Numbered from the stretch's first letter, positions 33,526 through 45,615 are shown. The stretch: 64,000 nt of DNA from Bettongia penicillata ogilbyi (GCA_023548195.1 JAJHZJ010000531.1:2962802-3026801), one strand, 5' to 3'. Numbers and translations are program-made. The notes: generated by a model from the letters alone, not told the origin.

Positions 33526-34525
33526 AATAATGCTAATTTGGGCCAAAATGGCAGATGCCCTAGATCAGATGATGGCCTATAAGAGGGACAAGTAGCAGGA
33601 AATTGATCCTGAGAAAAACCAGGGTCCAGCCTTCTCAGTAAAGTTTGAGGAATAGAGTGGGCAGAAAAGCCCAGAGGATTCTAGGCACATTCTGGAGTAA
33701 GCTATTGAGGCACTTAACTTTCTTGGACCCATGTCCAACCAGGTCTTCCTTGTTTCCATCTGAAAACTGTGTATGGTCCGTATATATCGTCAGAGTATAG
33801 AAACTCATGAAGTCTCAGGTACCCACTAAGTCTGAGAGGCCCCAACCACTTACACTTGGGACCTTTTGTGCCCCAAGACCAGAAAACTGAATCAGGGGAC
33901 CTGAGGTCAATCAAGTTGTACAGGAGAAGGGAGTTGTATCAGGGAAGTCAGGAAAGAGACCTCAAGGGGCAAGCAACTGCTTTTTCAAAAGCAACAAAGT
34001 GAATGTTCTGGAGAGCTTGGAGCTCCAGAGACCTAACAGTAGCCTATTCTGGTCACCCACTGGAGCCTACCAAAGGCTCCACCCAGCCTGGTCTTTGTAG
34101 ACAGAGACCTGCAGAAACACGAGCCATGCAGAGCCATAAGGGCCCAAGGTCAAGATTGCTGGACAGCCTGCTTTACATCTTCCAGGGCAGTAGACTGTTT
34201 TAGGTTGGACTTGAAAGACACTGACTTGTAGGTGACTCAATGTATGGGGGCCATCAGGACCCAGGTGGGGTATATGGGTTTTCCAAAATCAAGAATCCAA
34301 TAAGTCTTTAGACTTCCTTCTTAGATCGTGGGGAAGCAAGTATCAATAGCTTATTGCAGACAGTGCCTAGCATCCTCTGGACTTTTCTGCCCCCTATATT
34401 TCCCAGACTTTACTGAGAGGGTTGGATCCTGGTTTTCCTCAGGATTCATTTCCCACTATTTGTCTCTAAAATCAACCACCATCTGATCTAGGGCAGCTGT
34501 CATTTTGGCCCAAACTAACATTATC
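33526..34525. repeat. Inverted repeat formed from retroviral pol sequence
   Basis: The arms, 33526-33710 (pol reading on +) and 34343-34525 (pol reading on -), are reverse complements at about 80% identity: gggccaaaatgRcagNtgcc, tagatcagatg, agtaaagt and gcagaaaag then agaggatNctaggcac are shared. The intervening 630 bp holds more decayed pol. Confidence 0.85.
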
Positions 34526-34960
34526 TGCATTTTGTTGTTGTTACTAAATGTTTCCTAGTTACATTTTAATCTGTTCCTGTGGCGCTCGAGTTTTGAAGGC
34601 CAAATTTGGGCACTGAGTTTGACACCTCTGACATCAATGCTCCCAGGAAGGGAAGCTTCTTTCAGGAATCTTGTTACCACCATAATGTGGAAATATGAAC
34701 AGTGCAGGTAGCCTTAGAGAATGATGGAAAAGGTATAATAGACTCATTCCCAAGTGAAAACAAATTGTCCTGACTAATTTCAGCCACAGAAATAGAGGAA
34801 AAGAAACATTAGTGAGATAGACAGTCCCATACCACTCATTCTGAGTTAGGGCTACCTGGTCTACAATATTGACAAGACCAGTAACAGCTGTAGAGACAGG
34901 CATAATGATTTTGTTTAGCTCCCTAAGTTTCCAGGTACTATTTGCTTTCCTCACATAACA
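33990..34960 (-). pseudogene. Endogenous retrovirus pol relic (RT region)
   Basis: On the minus strand, the 34954-34634 frame holds the start of a retroviral reverse transcriptase domain (LRELNKIIMP, then EWYGTVYLTN where the catalytic LDLANAFF-like region would be). Further downstream (34420-34060) come degraded connection-region phrases (RLIGFLDFGKPIYP, a VKQAVQQ segment) with stops and frameshifts. The gene is dead. The relic is split at 34525-34630 by a hAT transposon end. The features fit a class I or III ERV; the class cannot be settled here. Confidence 0.7.
34527..34630. mobile_element. hAT (Charlie-type) DNA transposon 3' end
   Basis: The outer end gagtttgacacctctg is a standard hAT terminal inverted repeat (cagaggtgtcaaactc in reverse). 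The inner side (ttgttgttgttactaaatgt, ttaatctgttcctgtgg) matches what I recall of marsupial hAT elements. The other end is not recognisable, so the copy is truncated. It interrupts the ERV pol relic. Confidence 0.6.
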
Positions 34961-34964
34961 CAGG

Positions 34965-36730
34965 GCTGTTGTAAGAGTATCTGGAATAATAAAATACTAC
35001 AGCTTCCTTCATCTCCATCACTAAAGAAGAAACCTATTTCACTCATTTGAGGACTCAGTTTGCTATGGTGTTAGCTATATAGGTATATTCAGGTAACCAT
35101 AGGAAATCAGGATTTCCATTTAGCCCTATCCATGATAACGTGACTAAAGGTTGCTGAAAAGACCTCCACAAATATTGAGCTATTAGTACCCCACCCTCTG
35201 TGCACTGTTCTCTGTATCATCCCTTGAATGATCCAAATAGAACAAGGGCTTTGGACGACATTTCAGGTTTGGGTAGGGATGAAGGGCCCCTAAGGCCCTG
35301 GTGCTTAATTTGACAGTATAGTTTTACAAATATCTCCATGGACTGACCATAAATTACTTTCTCATCAACCTGTACTCTAGATGCCACATCCAAATCTCCC
35401 TCCTGGAGAAGATCTCATCTTCTTCTGCCCACCTAACAGGGTGGCAACCTCATTCCCTCTCATTCCAAGTGTCTATTACACTGACCAAGCAGGCCACATT
35501 TGATCAGGCTACAAACAGTCACAGTCTTTTGTTCAAATATAGCCTCCTCTTCAGGCTACACTTAAATGGTTGTGTGGTCAAGTAGACCTATAGGTAATGA
35601 TTGAAGATGAATGGTGGAACTCCACCCAGGAGAGATCTAATTTCCTCTAAAATAGGTTGGGCATACAGTGTGTCAGTTTAGATAAATAAAGCCAGCTTAG
35701 GGGGCAGCTTAGATAGATAAAACCTATCAAATCCGTTTCCCTTACAAATTTTACCCCCTCCTTTTCAGATCCCCATCCTTGAGCTGGCTGTAGAGAAAAT
35801 TCATCTTTACAAGATGAGGTACAAAAAGTTCCCTATCTCAGTCACCTAAAAAAGGAGGGTGATGCAAAGAGCATTTCCCTTCTGGAGACTTTAACATTTA
35901 GTTGACTCTATAAAAGAAGGCCTGCAGCGCTCCCCCAGGCCATCCATGGAAGACCGAAGCAGAGAACCTTTCAGCACTGACTCCACTACATCAGACCTTT
36001 AGGAACCATTGCTTCAGGAACTGCTCCTGTTTCTATTAGAACTTGTCCTGCAACCATTTTAGCTCTTTGGTAGGAAGGATCGCTTACAGCCTATTTCCTC
36101 AAAGCATGGAATCACTGCCTTCTTTCCAGGAGCAGAGTTAGGGTAAGCCTGGGGCTTGTTAAACCATCAAGAGAGACTTCTTCACTTGTCTGGCTACCAG
36201 CTCCCCTATCTACCCTTCATTGTATGGTCCTTGAAAGCTGGGGGCTTTGCATCTAGCCACTGAATGTACCAGACCAATTTATTCCCAGTTTGACTGCACT
36301 GCGAGTTCAATTTATGCAGCACAGTCAAAAACAAGGAATATTGACATTGGCATTTTCTTTACCTGCCATGGGTAGCCTGCTCCAGCATCTACTGAGCTAA
36401 TCCATCAGCCTGAGTAGGAGCCTGCTGCTAGTCCTACAGAGAAGGGAATCACAATCAGAAAGGCTCTAGAGCTAGAGCCAGGTGGCGTCCCATCATCCAA
36501 TCTGATGGTCTTCCTCTTTGATATGTGCTGGACTCTTCACCCAGTTCACCCATGAAGTGAACCAAGACCATCTCTTCTCATTCCAACTTGCCAAGGCTCT
36601 AAAGTCAGTCCTGTCTTAGTTCAAGTTCAATAGGGGGACAAAATGGGACACCCAAATCACATTTTTGTTTTGTTTTAGTGTTTGCCTTGTTTTGTTCATT
36701 TTCTCCTTTGTACTGTCCATACTAGGAAGA
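34965..36730 (-). other. Probable decayed ERV internal region / unassigned
   Basis: This lies upstream of the RT relic in element orientation, where protease and gag would be expected, but I could not verify any gag, zinc-knuckle or protease motif. No LTR was identified at either end. Confidence 0.25.
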
Positions 36731-36734
36731 CTAT

Positions 36735-37340
36735 TCAGTAAAACTTGAGACTGGATATGGAAGGCAAGGGATAATGATGAGTTAAGAATAACACTAAAGT
36801 TGTAAAGCTGAGGGACTGAGAGGGTGGTTTTGCCCTCAACAGTAATACAGAAATTATTGGTGGGGGAGGTTTGGGGGAAAATATAATAAGTTCAGTTTTG
36901 GACTTGAATTTAAGACGTCTACTGGACATCCAGTTTGAGATGTTTGAAAGGCAATTTGAGATGCAAGATTGGAGGTTAACAGAGAGGTTGGAGCAAGATA
37001 GGTAGAATTGAGAATTGTTGGCATAGAGATGGCAATTAAATCCATGGGAATTGATGAGATCATCAAGTGAAGTAATATAGAGGGAGAAGAGAAGAGAACC
37101 CAAGACAGAACCCTCGGGGACACCTGCCATTAGAGGATGTGATCCGGATGAGAATTCAGCAAAGGACACTTTTTAAGGTAAGAGGAGAACCAGGAGAGAA
37201 GGTGGTGTCCTGAAAATCTAGAGAGAAGAGAGCATCATAAAGGAGATAGTCACCAATGTCAAAGACTTCAGGGAGGTCAAGGACAATGAGGATTAAGAAA
37301 AAGCCACTGGATTATCTGAATGAACTAAATAGCTGATCTG
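36735..37340 (-). pseudogene. L2 LINE reverse transcriptase fragment
   Basis: The minus frame 37169-36735 (144 codons) carries CR1/L2-clade RT motifs: GVPEGSVLGSLLFSLY, then HLYANNSQFYL where the catalytic YADD has become YANN, and TELIIF. Loss of both catalytic aspartates shows a dead copy despite the open frame. The same region is present, more decayed, at 53616-54500. Confidence 0.8.
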
Positions 37341-37444
37341 GCAAGCTGCTCTGTCTGCCAAGTTTAGAGGATGAGGCTAAACTGGGTGTTCAACAAATAC
37401 TTAAGTACCTGTGATTGCATGTATATGCCAATGGGCTCAAATGG

Positions 37445-37510
37445 AACCTCATAAATCAAAGTACCATAGATTTAGAGCTAGAAAGAATCTCAGAGGTCAT
37501 GCTGAAGTGT
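37445..37510 (-). repeat. CR1/L3 or MIR3-type end
   Basis: ccatagatttagagctagaa, agaatctcagaggtcatgct: the antisense terminal motif shared by several ancient CR1/L3-related repeats. Confidence 0.45.
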
Positions 37511-37700
37511 GACACAATGGAAAAGCAAGCTGGATTTGCAATCAGAGGACTTAGATTCCTAATACAAATTCTGCCACATGTACAATCATAATCAAGTTAC
37601 TTGATCTCTAGGGGCCTCAGCTTCCCCAATTGCAAAATGAGTGAGTTGGACTAAACCACAGATTCTTAACCTTTATGCATGTCTTAAACCTCTTTGGCAG
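37510..37700 (+). repeat. MIR SINE
   Basis: Sense MIR: gcaatcagaggacttagatt, atcaagttacttgatctcta, ggggcctcagcttccccaat. Confidence 0.75.
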
Positions 37701-37919
37701 GTGGGTAAAGAGTACGGACCACTTTCCAGAATAGTATTTTTAAATGCATAAAATAAAATACAGAAGGTTACCAAGGAAACAAATTACACTGAAATACAGT
37801 TACCAAAAAAAACATTTTTTTAAGTTCACAAATTCATAAGCTCACTGGACTAGTTGTTTTTGAGCTATCCCTTCCAGCTTCAATCTATAGCCTGTATCCC
37901 ATTGTACAGATTGTTCTAT

Positions 37920-37967
37920 TTTAAATATATATGCACATATATATATTGTGTATGTATGTATGTGTAA
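37920..37967. repeat. TA/TATG microsatellite
   Basis: Alternating atatat and tatgta units. Confidence 0.8.
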
Positions 37968-38454
37968 CACAGCTAGGTGCTCCCTACCTATCTTGAGTTT
38001 CAACTTCCACGACCTATTTTTATTCTATCTAAATCCAAGGTCATTTTCTTCAGCAGAGAAAATAGAAGAAAAACAGGAGTTGAACAGTATTCCCTCCTCT
38101 TTATCATCTGTCCACATCATCCCATACATCTTTATTAATCCTCTCCCTTCTTTAATCCTCCTCTTTTCTTCAATATATATTTAAAATAACCCTATGTTTG
38201 TTCTGCTTAGCTTTCCTAACCAGCCTCAATTCATTCTGAGTTTTAGCACTCTTGAATTCATCCTGAGTTGCCTGCCTTGGATTCTATCTTCTGTATATGT
38301 TGTGTTTTTAATTTAAGTTGATAAAAGAGTTTCCTGTATATCTATACTGGATGTTATAAATAGCTGCCCCTTTTCATCCTCGCTATTTTTTTCTTTGTAA
38401 ATCAGAATTTCATATCTGAGACCTCCCCATCTTTTCTGCTCTATTTCCATTGTA

Positions 38455-38525
38455 GAATTTTAGCTGGTGGGAATCTATTCCTTCTACAAAGCACATAGGA
38501 AGCACTTAATAAATGTGTATTTCCT
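38455..38525 (+). repeat. L2 3' end
   Basis: ctacaaagcacataggaagc, acttaataaatgtgtatttc: sense L2 terminus. Confidence 0.6.
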
Positions 38526-38639
38526 TCTTTCTTTTCTCCCTATGAACTCTTTGAAATATGTTATCCTAAAAACATCAACAACACATTGTGAGGATCAAAT
38601 CCAATTTTTATCAGGTATCTAAATGTCCCACTGAATTTA

Positions 38640-38875
38640 TCTCTGGGCCTGGAGTCAGAAATAGCTACTTTCAAAAGTAATTTCAGATACTTAAGATCAG
38701 TGTGACCCTTGCCAATTATCTTAATCTTTGTCTGACTCAGTTTCTTAAGCTTTGAAAAGTTCATAATTGCACTTCCTAATCAGACTGTTTTGAGGATCAC
38801 ATGGGATATTATTTGTAAAGTGTTTAAAACAGAGAGTGGCCTATAATATGCATTTGATAAATGATGAATATATTT
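38640..38875 (+). repeat. CORE-SINE/MIR
   Basis: ctgggcctggagtcagaaat, gacccttgccaattatctta, gactcagtttcttaagcttt, ttgaggatcacatgggatat: a diverged sense copy. Confidence 0.65.
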
Positions 38876-38879
38876 TTTT

Positions 38880-41160
38880 TCCAGTCTTTTCTGAAAGTCT
38901 CATATATTTATTAAAAACCCCAAAAAGAAATATGTTATCCTAAAATTTGAGGTGTAATATACTTTCCTCTTTTCTAACATAAATTCTAGTATGGAATTTT
39001 TGATATGGAACATTTCCATCACTTCTACTCCAGAAGTCAGCTCCTCCTTGATGGTGGAAAAAGATAACCACTAAGAAAAATTTTAAATCAAGAAATTATT
39101 AACTGTTATGTTTTTGGCAGAGAGAACTCTGAAACATAATTACAGACATCTGTCACTCCCACAAGCAGGTTTTAATTCCAGGCTTGTGATCTGTTTCCAA
39201 ACTGCTATTTACTCCTTAATGTCACATAGTCTCTGCCTTGGAAAAACATGCCATCTGATGAAAAATAATATATACTGATAAAATATGAATAAATGCAAAT
39301 TAAAACAGTTGTGGGAAAATATTTACATATCAACAGCTATTATGGTTTAATCACATCAGTCCAATTCACCAAATATTTATTTTATCTAGAACCTACTATG
39401 TGCAAGGTAAGAAAGACCATAGTAATAAAGAGTCAATATTAGCATTAAAAGACCCGAGTTCAACTCTTCTATCTCACACATTAGCTATGAGCAATTCATT
39501 ATGTGTCCCAAGATGGAAAGCTGCAGAGAAGTTGACAATCTACAACAGTGGGGTAAGTATTTACACCAGGAATCCCCATGCCGACAAAATCTGAGTTTGC
39601 AAAAAGGTAAAAATAAATTAAAATGTTTAAGGCATTGAAGAAAACCAGAAAGAATGAATAAAGAAAAGCTACAAGAAAAAAATGTGCTTCAAGAATGACT
39701 TTTGAAGAGGGACATTGTTTAGAGGAAAAAACAATGCTAAGGAAGAAGTAAATGAGATTTTGACATACCTAAGAAGAAGCCAGATTACCAGCTCCGAAGC
39801 AAGAGTGAGCATAGAAGACAGTCGGATTAGAAAGTTGCAATGGAGAGAATCAATCCTGTGAATTTAAGAAATGTCTGATGAATTAAATTGAGAAATGTTT
39901 TCAAAAAACTCCTCCCCAACATAATCACAGAGTCTGTACTAAATAGAAATCCTCCTGAGTTGCTATACTTTACAGTATCTTTGTTTCCAAGAAGATTCTT
40001 TAAAAAAGCCCTCTGTTGTGATTTTTAGAAACTATGCAAAATGAATAACCACTGACTTTTCAGAAACTTCAAATGGCTTGGGTAGTGTGCTATCAGAAAG
40101 CCAGGGAAAGAATTGTATGACACCAAAGAAAAAGAGCAACAAACAATTTCTTTCATTAAAAGTAAAACAATGAGAAAAAACAAAGCAGACTCATATTGCC
40201 CCCAAAAGTAAAAATATTTGAATCCAGTATTTGTAAAATGGGGAAAAGGAGCATCAGCCTATTGCCCATCAATCAGTAGCTATGTATAACACATTTATAA
40301 AAGTTAATAGAGCAACCTATAATGTAAGACAAATTAGTGTTATTAGTATAAAGTTTATGGCTCAGTGAAACTAATAATTTGCTGTAACGCAATGGAAATA
40401 ATTAGAAAATTATGATAAATTGATGTGGATTTTTAAATGACAAAAAAACCCTATAACCTTCCATAGTTTACTATCTCCATCAAATTTCTCTGCTAACTTC
40501 TTATACAGTTGTCTCAGGTTGAAATAAGCAACTTATTGATTTTTTAATTTAAGAAATGCATAATAGTGGAAATAAAAATCACAGAAAGAAAATATCCTGT
40601 TAGATAACCAAATTCAGCATTTTGCTTGGAAAAATATTTTCTTATTTTTTTAAAGGGCCTAATTTTCTTGGTAAAACTACATTTGAAAGAAATTATCTTT
40701 ATAGCACTATTTCCTTATTTGTCCTTAAGTTTACATAAAGTTAACTATTATTTACAAACTAATTTCTTGTGATGTGATAGTTACAAGGTTAAAACATGTC
40801 ATTTGAAAACAATTGAACAATATTACTTTCTTTTTCTATGACTTTGTGTATAAAAAGTAAATCTGTCCTACAAAAAATAGCTCCTAGTTTTAGAAGGCAT
40901 TAGATCCTTTGATGAAGGTTAACTTCTTGAAGGAAATGCAGTCACACTTTGGGGGGCAACATACAATATGTCTATGCATGATGAAGTGTAGCCTTTGGTA
41001 AGTCTAAGAAACCCAAGTTCTGATTGAAATGGAACTTTCCAAACACAAAGGGAGTGCCAATGCATCTCTGCTACCATAACTCTGAATATGACAAAAATGG
41101 TAATTGCATTTCGGCTCTCAATTATAGGCAATATGTTTATGTAATACAAGATGTTTTGGG
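38880..41160. other. Unassigned AT-rich DNA
   Basis: No gene or clear repeat apart from a short antisense L2-like end at 39365-39405. A-rich stretches at 39600-40240 may be old LINE sequence, unproven. Confidence 0.3.
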
Positions 41161-41169
41161 ATCATTAAC

Positions 41170-41345
41170 AGAAAGGAAGAAAGAAAGAAAAAAGAGAGAG
41201 AAAGGAAGGAAAAAAGGAAGGAAGGAAGGAAGGAAGGAAGGAAGGAAGGAAGGAAGGAAGGAAGGAAGGAAGGAAGGAAGGAAGGAAGGAAAGAAGGAAA
41301 AGAAAGAAAGAAAAGAGAGGGAGGAAGAAAGGAAGGAAGGAAGAA
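41170..41345. repeat. GGAA/GAAA compound microsatellite
   Basis: An impure AAAG region, then about 19 perfect GGAA units (41216-41291), then impure GAAA/GGAA. Open frames of 105-126 codons on both strands over it are repeat artefacts. Confidence 0.95.
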
Positions 41346-41499
41346 AAAAAATCAAGACACCAAATAATAAAAAAGAAAAAAAAATCTTTAAAGGATATGA
41401 ATGAACTATTATCAAATATTTCATGGCCAGGAAAGGAAAGATAATAGAAATGAGTATCATAAAAAAATGAAAGCTCAGTCAATAACAGAGTTCAATATT

Positions 41500-42700
41500 T
41501 GATTTTTAAATAGCCTGCTTAAATCAAGTCTTTTATGCTAAAGAATGATGAATTTTTTTCCATTCAATGCATGGCTAAATATCTAAGATGAAATTCCATG
41601 ACAAAAAGTTTTATTCTTTGTTTTCTAGGGAACCTGTCATGAAAACATAAATTCGGTGACATCATCTTTAAACCCTGTCAGCTGCAGCCAAGCCTGACTC
41701 GGAAAAAGTAACTTGTGCATATCATTACTCTTTTTCTATCAAACACTTAAAAAAATAGGCACTGCTCTCAATAATGCTTTGTTCTGGGCAGGGAAGAGAT
41801 GTTTCACCCCAATGGACTAACTTTTCTGCACACATTCCTTTTTTCTCTCCTTTTGTCCTTTTCCAAGAATAAGTTCTCAAGATTTCTCTCGTGAAATGCA
41901 GCGAATGAACGCTTCTCTGTCCTTCCATCCTTCCATTACCACTTCATCATTCTCTAAACTTTGATTTTATCAAAAACCATGTTCTAAGCATTGAGGATTC
42001 CTGGAAATTTCTAGCTCTTCGCACTCCACTCCATTCCCCTCCAGTTCCCCAAAGTGGATTTTAAAGACAAGGCAAGATCTATTGCTGTTTCTTCCTATTC
42101 AGCCATCCATCCTACTTGCCTCTTTGTTTCCAGCACCGTTTGTTTCCTTTGTAAGCCATTTACTAACAAATCATAAAGGCTACGTATGCCTTACTAGATT
42201 TTGTTTTCCTTTGCTGTCACGACAGCGTGGTGCTTGAGAAAATACCTAGTGCTCATTTTTAATGATATAATGAAATCTCATTTTTTAATTACCTGAACAA
42301 AAAACGTTTCAAGTCCATCAGATTGCCTTTCAGGGCCTGCAAAGGTATTAGCTGACTCCATAACCAATTACCTACATTTCCCTTTTACTTATTGCAAATG
42401 TGACCTTTTGTTAGAATTTGATTGCAAGTTTCCTGCTGTGAGTGTATAACTATCTGAGTGTCTGAGGCCAGTCGCTCCTCTCCTCTCGTGTGATGACTGC
42501 TGTTAATTTTAATACCCTCTGATGGTTGGAGAACAAATAAGTGTCTCTGACACAGTGCAGAGGCATTGCAAGGTGGGTAAACTAGCACTTTAATGAGTAG
42601 GAATCAGTGCACTGAGGGGACCTACCGGTGACAACCCAAAAGACCTACAACCTGGGAGAGGAAAAATAATCTCTTGTCTGTCTGAAGCCAAGACATCTTG
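41500..42700. promoter_or_regulatory. Candidate conserved non-coding cluster
   Basis: A 1.2-kb repeat-free stretch with dense homeodomain-type sites (tttttaattacctgaac near 42285, taatgatataatga near 42260, gttaattttaat near 42503), a CRE-like gtgacatcat (41656), and low-complexity-free sequence throughout. It resembles developmental enhancers in gene deserts. Conservation is inferred, not measured. Confidence 0.4.
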
Positions 42701-42984
42701 TTGTGTTTATAGTGTTAGAAGAGTCCTGAGCCCTGCATAATGAATGAGACTTCAAGGTGGGGGAGGGGAGGCGTAAAAGGCCAACTATTGTAATTAAAGT
42801 TTTGCATGCATTATCCTCAGAAATCTATTAGTTGACTTTAGGGAGTGAAAACAGATAGTCGGGCTATGTGCCTCATCAATGTGAGTGTGAACGTGTGTTC
42901 ACAAATGCCTTCTAACATAGACCTGAAATGGAAAGCTAAGGCACTGACTAGCTGTCTATGTCAGAGACCTATTTTCAGAACATG

Positions 42985-43165
42985 CACACACACACACATA
43001 CACGTGTGTATATGTATTATATGTATGTTATGTATATATATATATTTATGTGTGTATATGGATATATACGCATACATATATTCATACACCTACACATATG
43101 TGTACTAATAGATATATACATACATGCATATAAACATATATGTATATACATGTATGTGCACTCTA
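42985..43165. repeat. CATA/TATG microsatellite
   Basis: Alternating purine-pyrimidine sequence about 180 bp long; the open frames in it are artefacts. Confidence 0.9.
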
Positions 43166-43458
43166 CTTTTTTGGATCACCTAGACTAGTTATATTATAAA
43201 ACAGGATTGAAATACCTTGCCTTCCCCTCACCTCCCTCCAAGATAGTTTCAATGCGCTTATTTATAAAAGTGTGTAATCCACCTGACAGCTTTAGGTCAT
43301 CAATAATTTCCTAGCTCCCATAGGTTGCCTAAAATTAGCTAACTATGGGTGAGTCTTATTCTTCATATCTAACTTGAGTCTCTATATAGATAGGTAAATA
43401 GATAGAGATGATATAGATATAACTATAGAAAGAGATATATAGGCTGTCTATGAGACAC

Positions 43459-43460
<2 letters not shown>

Positions 43461-43542
<82 letters not shown>
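43461..43542. repeat. (GATA)20 microsatellite
   Basis: A perfect array of about 20 units followed by GACA variants to 43565. Confidence 0.95.
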
Positions 43543-43543
<1 letters not shown>

Positions 43544-43747
43544 CAGATAGACAGGTAGACAGAGAGAGATATACTGAAAATGTATCTGTGACTAAGTCAG
43601 ATAGCTAGTGTGTGCCCAAGCTTTCCATTTCAGGTCTGTGTTAGAATCTATTTGCAAACACATGCTCACACTTAAAATGATGCTGTTATACTATGTCTTC
43701 ACTCCCCACACTCAACCAATAGATTTCTCAGAATAATGCATGCATTA

Positions 43748-43777
43748 TTCTATTACACCTCAAAAAGTGTAATAGAA
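43748..43777. repeat. Perfect 11-bp hairpin
   Basis: ttctattacac and gtgtaatagaa are separated by an 8-base loop, immediately next to the right arm of the inverted repeat and the RTE 3' end. Confidence 0.9.
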
Positions 43778-43779
43778 TT

Positions 43780-45005
43780 TTCCATCATTCACTTGTGTCC
43801 AACTCTTCATGACTCCATAGACCATAGCATGCCAGATTCTTTTGTCCTCCACTATTTCTCAAAGTCTGTCCCAATTCATGTTCATTGTTTTCACCTCACT
43901 ATCTCTCCATCTCATCTTCTGCCATCCCCCTTTGCCTTTTGCCTTCAATCTTTGAGTGTCTTTTGCAGTGAGTACAATCTTCTCATATGTGAACAAAGGA
44001 TTTAAGCTCCAGCTTCAGTATTTGACCTTCTAGTGAAAAGTATGAATTAATTTCTTTAAGTATTGACTGATTTGATCTCCTTGCTGTTCAAGGAACTCTC
44101 AAAAATCTTCTCCAGCACCACAATTCAAAAGCCTCAATTCTGAAGCTTTCAGTATAGCCCAACTCTCAAAGCCATACATTGCTAGTGGAGAAAACCATAG
44201 CTTTAACTGTGTTGGCAACATGATGGTTCTGCTCTGTAGTATACTGTCCACCTTTGCAATAGCTTTCCTTCCAAAGAATAAGCATCTTTTAATTTCATGA
44301 CTGCAGTCACCATAGGCAGCAATCTTATAGCCTAAAATGACTTTCCTTTTATTTCTTCTCCTTCTGTTTACCAAAAAGTAATGGGACCAGTTGCCAAGAT
44401 CTGAGTTTTTTTTAATGTTAATCTTTAAGTTGGTTTTTATGTTCTTTTCTTTCACCCTCATCAAGAGGCTTCCTAATTCCTCTTTATTTTCTGCCATCCA
44501 AGTGGTATCAGCTACATATTGTTGATATTTCTCCCAGCGACCTTAATTCTGGCTTTTGATGTGTCCAGCCTGGCATTTTGCACGATGTACTTTGCGTGTA
44601 AGTTAAATAAATAAGATGACAATATACAGCCTTGTTGTACTACTTTTCTAATCTTAAACCAATTGTTTCACATTCAGTTCTAATTGTTGCTTCTTGACCC
44701 ACATACAGGATCCTCAGGAGACAAGTAAGATGATCTCCCATCTCTTTAAGGACTTACCACGTTTTGTTGTGATCTGCATAGTCAATGGCTTTAGTATAAT
44801 CAACGAAATAAAAGTAAATGGTTTTTTTAATGAAACTCTCTTGCATTCTCCATAATCCAGCAGATGTTGACAATTTGGTCTCTAGTTCCTCTGCCTCTTC
44901 AAAAACCAGCCTGATCTTCTGGTAATTCCAATTGGCATATTGCTGAAGCCTAGCTTACTGAATCTTAAGCATAACCTTGCTAGTGTGATTACAGGATTAC
45001 CCTAA
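43780..45005 (-). mobile_element. RTE (BovB-like) LINE 3' portion
   Basis: Antisense RTE sequence: cttgtgtccaactcttcatg, gactccatagaccatagcat, tctcaaagtctgtcccaatt, then the coding part. The minus frame 44497-44099 ends with KASELRLLNCGAGEDF, matching the C-terminal region of RTE reverse transcriptase proteins. The copy is 5'-truncated and carries frameshifts, so it is inactive. Its 3' end matches the tails of nearby SINEs. Confidence 0.75.
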
Positions 45006-45144
45006 CACAAAGGCTTCCAAGTCAGAAAATTGCTATGGATAGAGCATAGAAATATTGTTGAGTTGGGACTTGATGACCTTGAAGTGAGTGACTCAGATAT
45101 GAAGTCAAGAGACCAAAAGGAAAAGGATCTTGATTGCTCAGTGT

Positions 45145-45442
45145 ATGTGTTCATCCTTCATTGCTGAAGAAGACCATGCCATCAGAGAAATAATGACTTG
45201 CCCTTGACTTTGTTTTGAGGGAGGGAGGGCTGTGCAGCAGGTCACCAGCCTCACTTCTCCTCCAGAGCCATCTGAATCCAGATATTCATCAGGATGACTG
45301 GAGATGAGCCAGGATAAGGCAACTGGGGTTAAGTGACTTGCCCAAGGTCACCCAGCTAGTGAGTGTCAAGTGTCTGAGGTGAGATTTGAACTCAGGTTCT
45401 CCTGATTCCTGCACTGGTGCTCAGTCCACTGCACCACCTAAT
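45145..45442 (-). repeat. CORE-SINE with long second domain, copy 2
   Basis: Minus-strand copy: atcagagaaataatgacttg, cttgactttgttttgaggga, cagcctcacttctcctccag, then the core (cccaaggtcacccagctagt) and head (ccactgcaccacctaat). Confidence 0.85.
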
Positions 45443-45519
45443 AACAGCCTCAGACAAGGATGGAAAGAAGCCTAGGACAGAGTGAGTACAAAAGACAGAT
45501 TGAATTAGTAGAGTGTAAT

Positions 45520-45615
45520 CTCTTTAAGGGAAAGAGATGCTTTTAATTTTGTTTTTGTACACTCAAAGCCACATAGTAAGCATTCAACAAAAGCTCACTG
45601 AATTGAATGGAACTG
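45520..45615 (+). repeat. L2 3' end
   Basis: cactcaaagccacatagtaa, gcattcaacaaaagctcact: diverged sense terminus. Confidence 0.5.

Larger units (their letters stand above)
42804..43743. repeat. Inverted repeat flanking microsatellites
   Basis: The left arm (42804-42978) and right arm (43574-43743) are reverse complements at roughly 75-80%: gcatgcattat, agaaatctatt, ggagtgaa, tctaacaNagacctgaaatg and gaaagct, ending in attttcag. The 595-bp spacer contains the CATA and GATA microsatellites plus ordinary sequence. Confidence 0.85.

Noticed and set aside
34965..36730. ERV gag and protease
   Set aside because: Expected from position, but no motif could be read in any frame.
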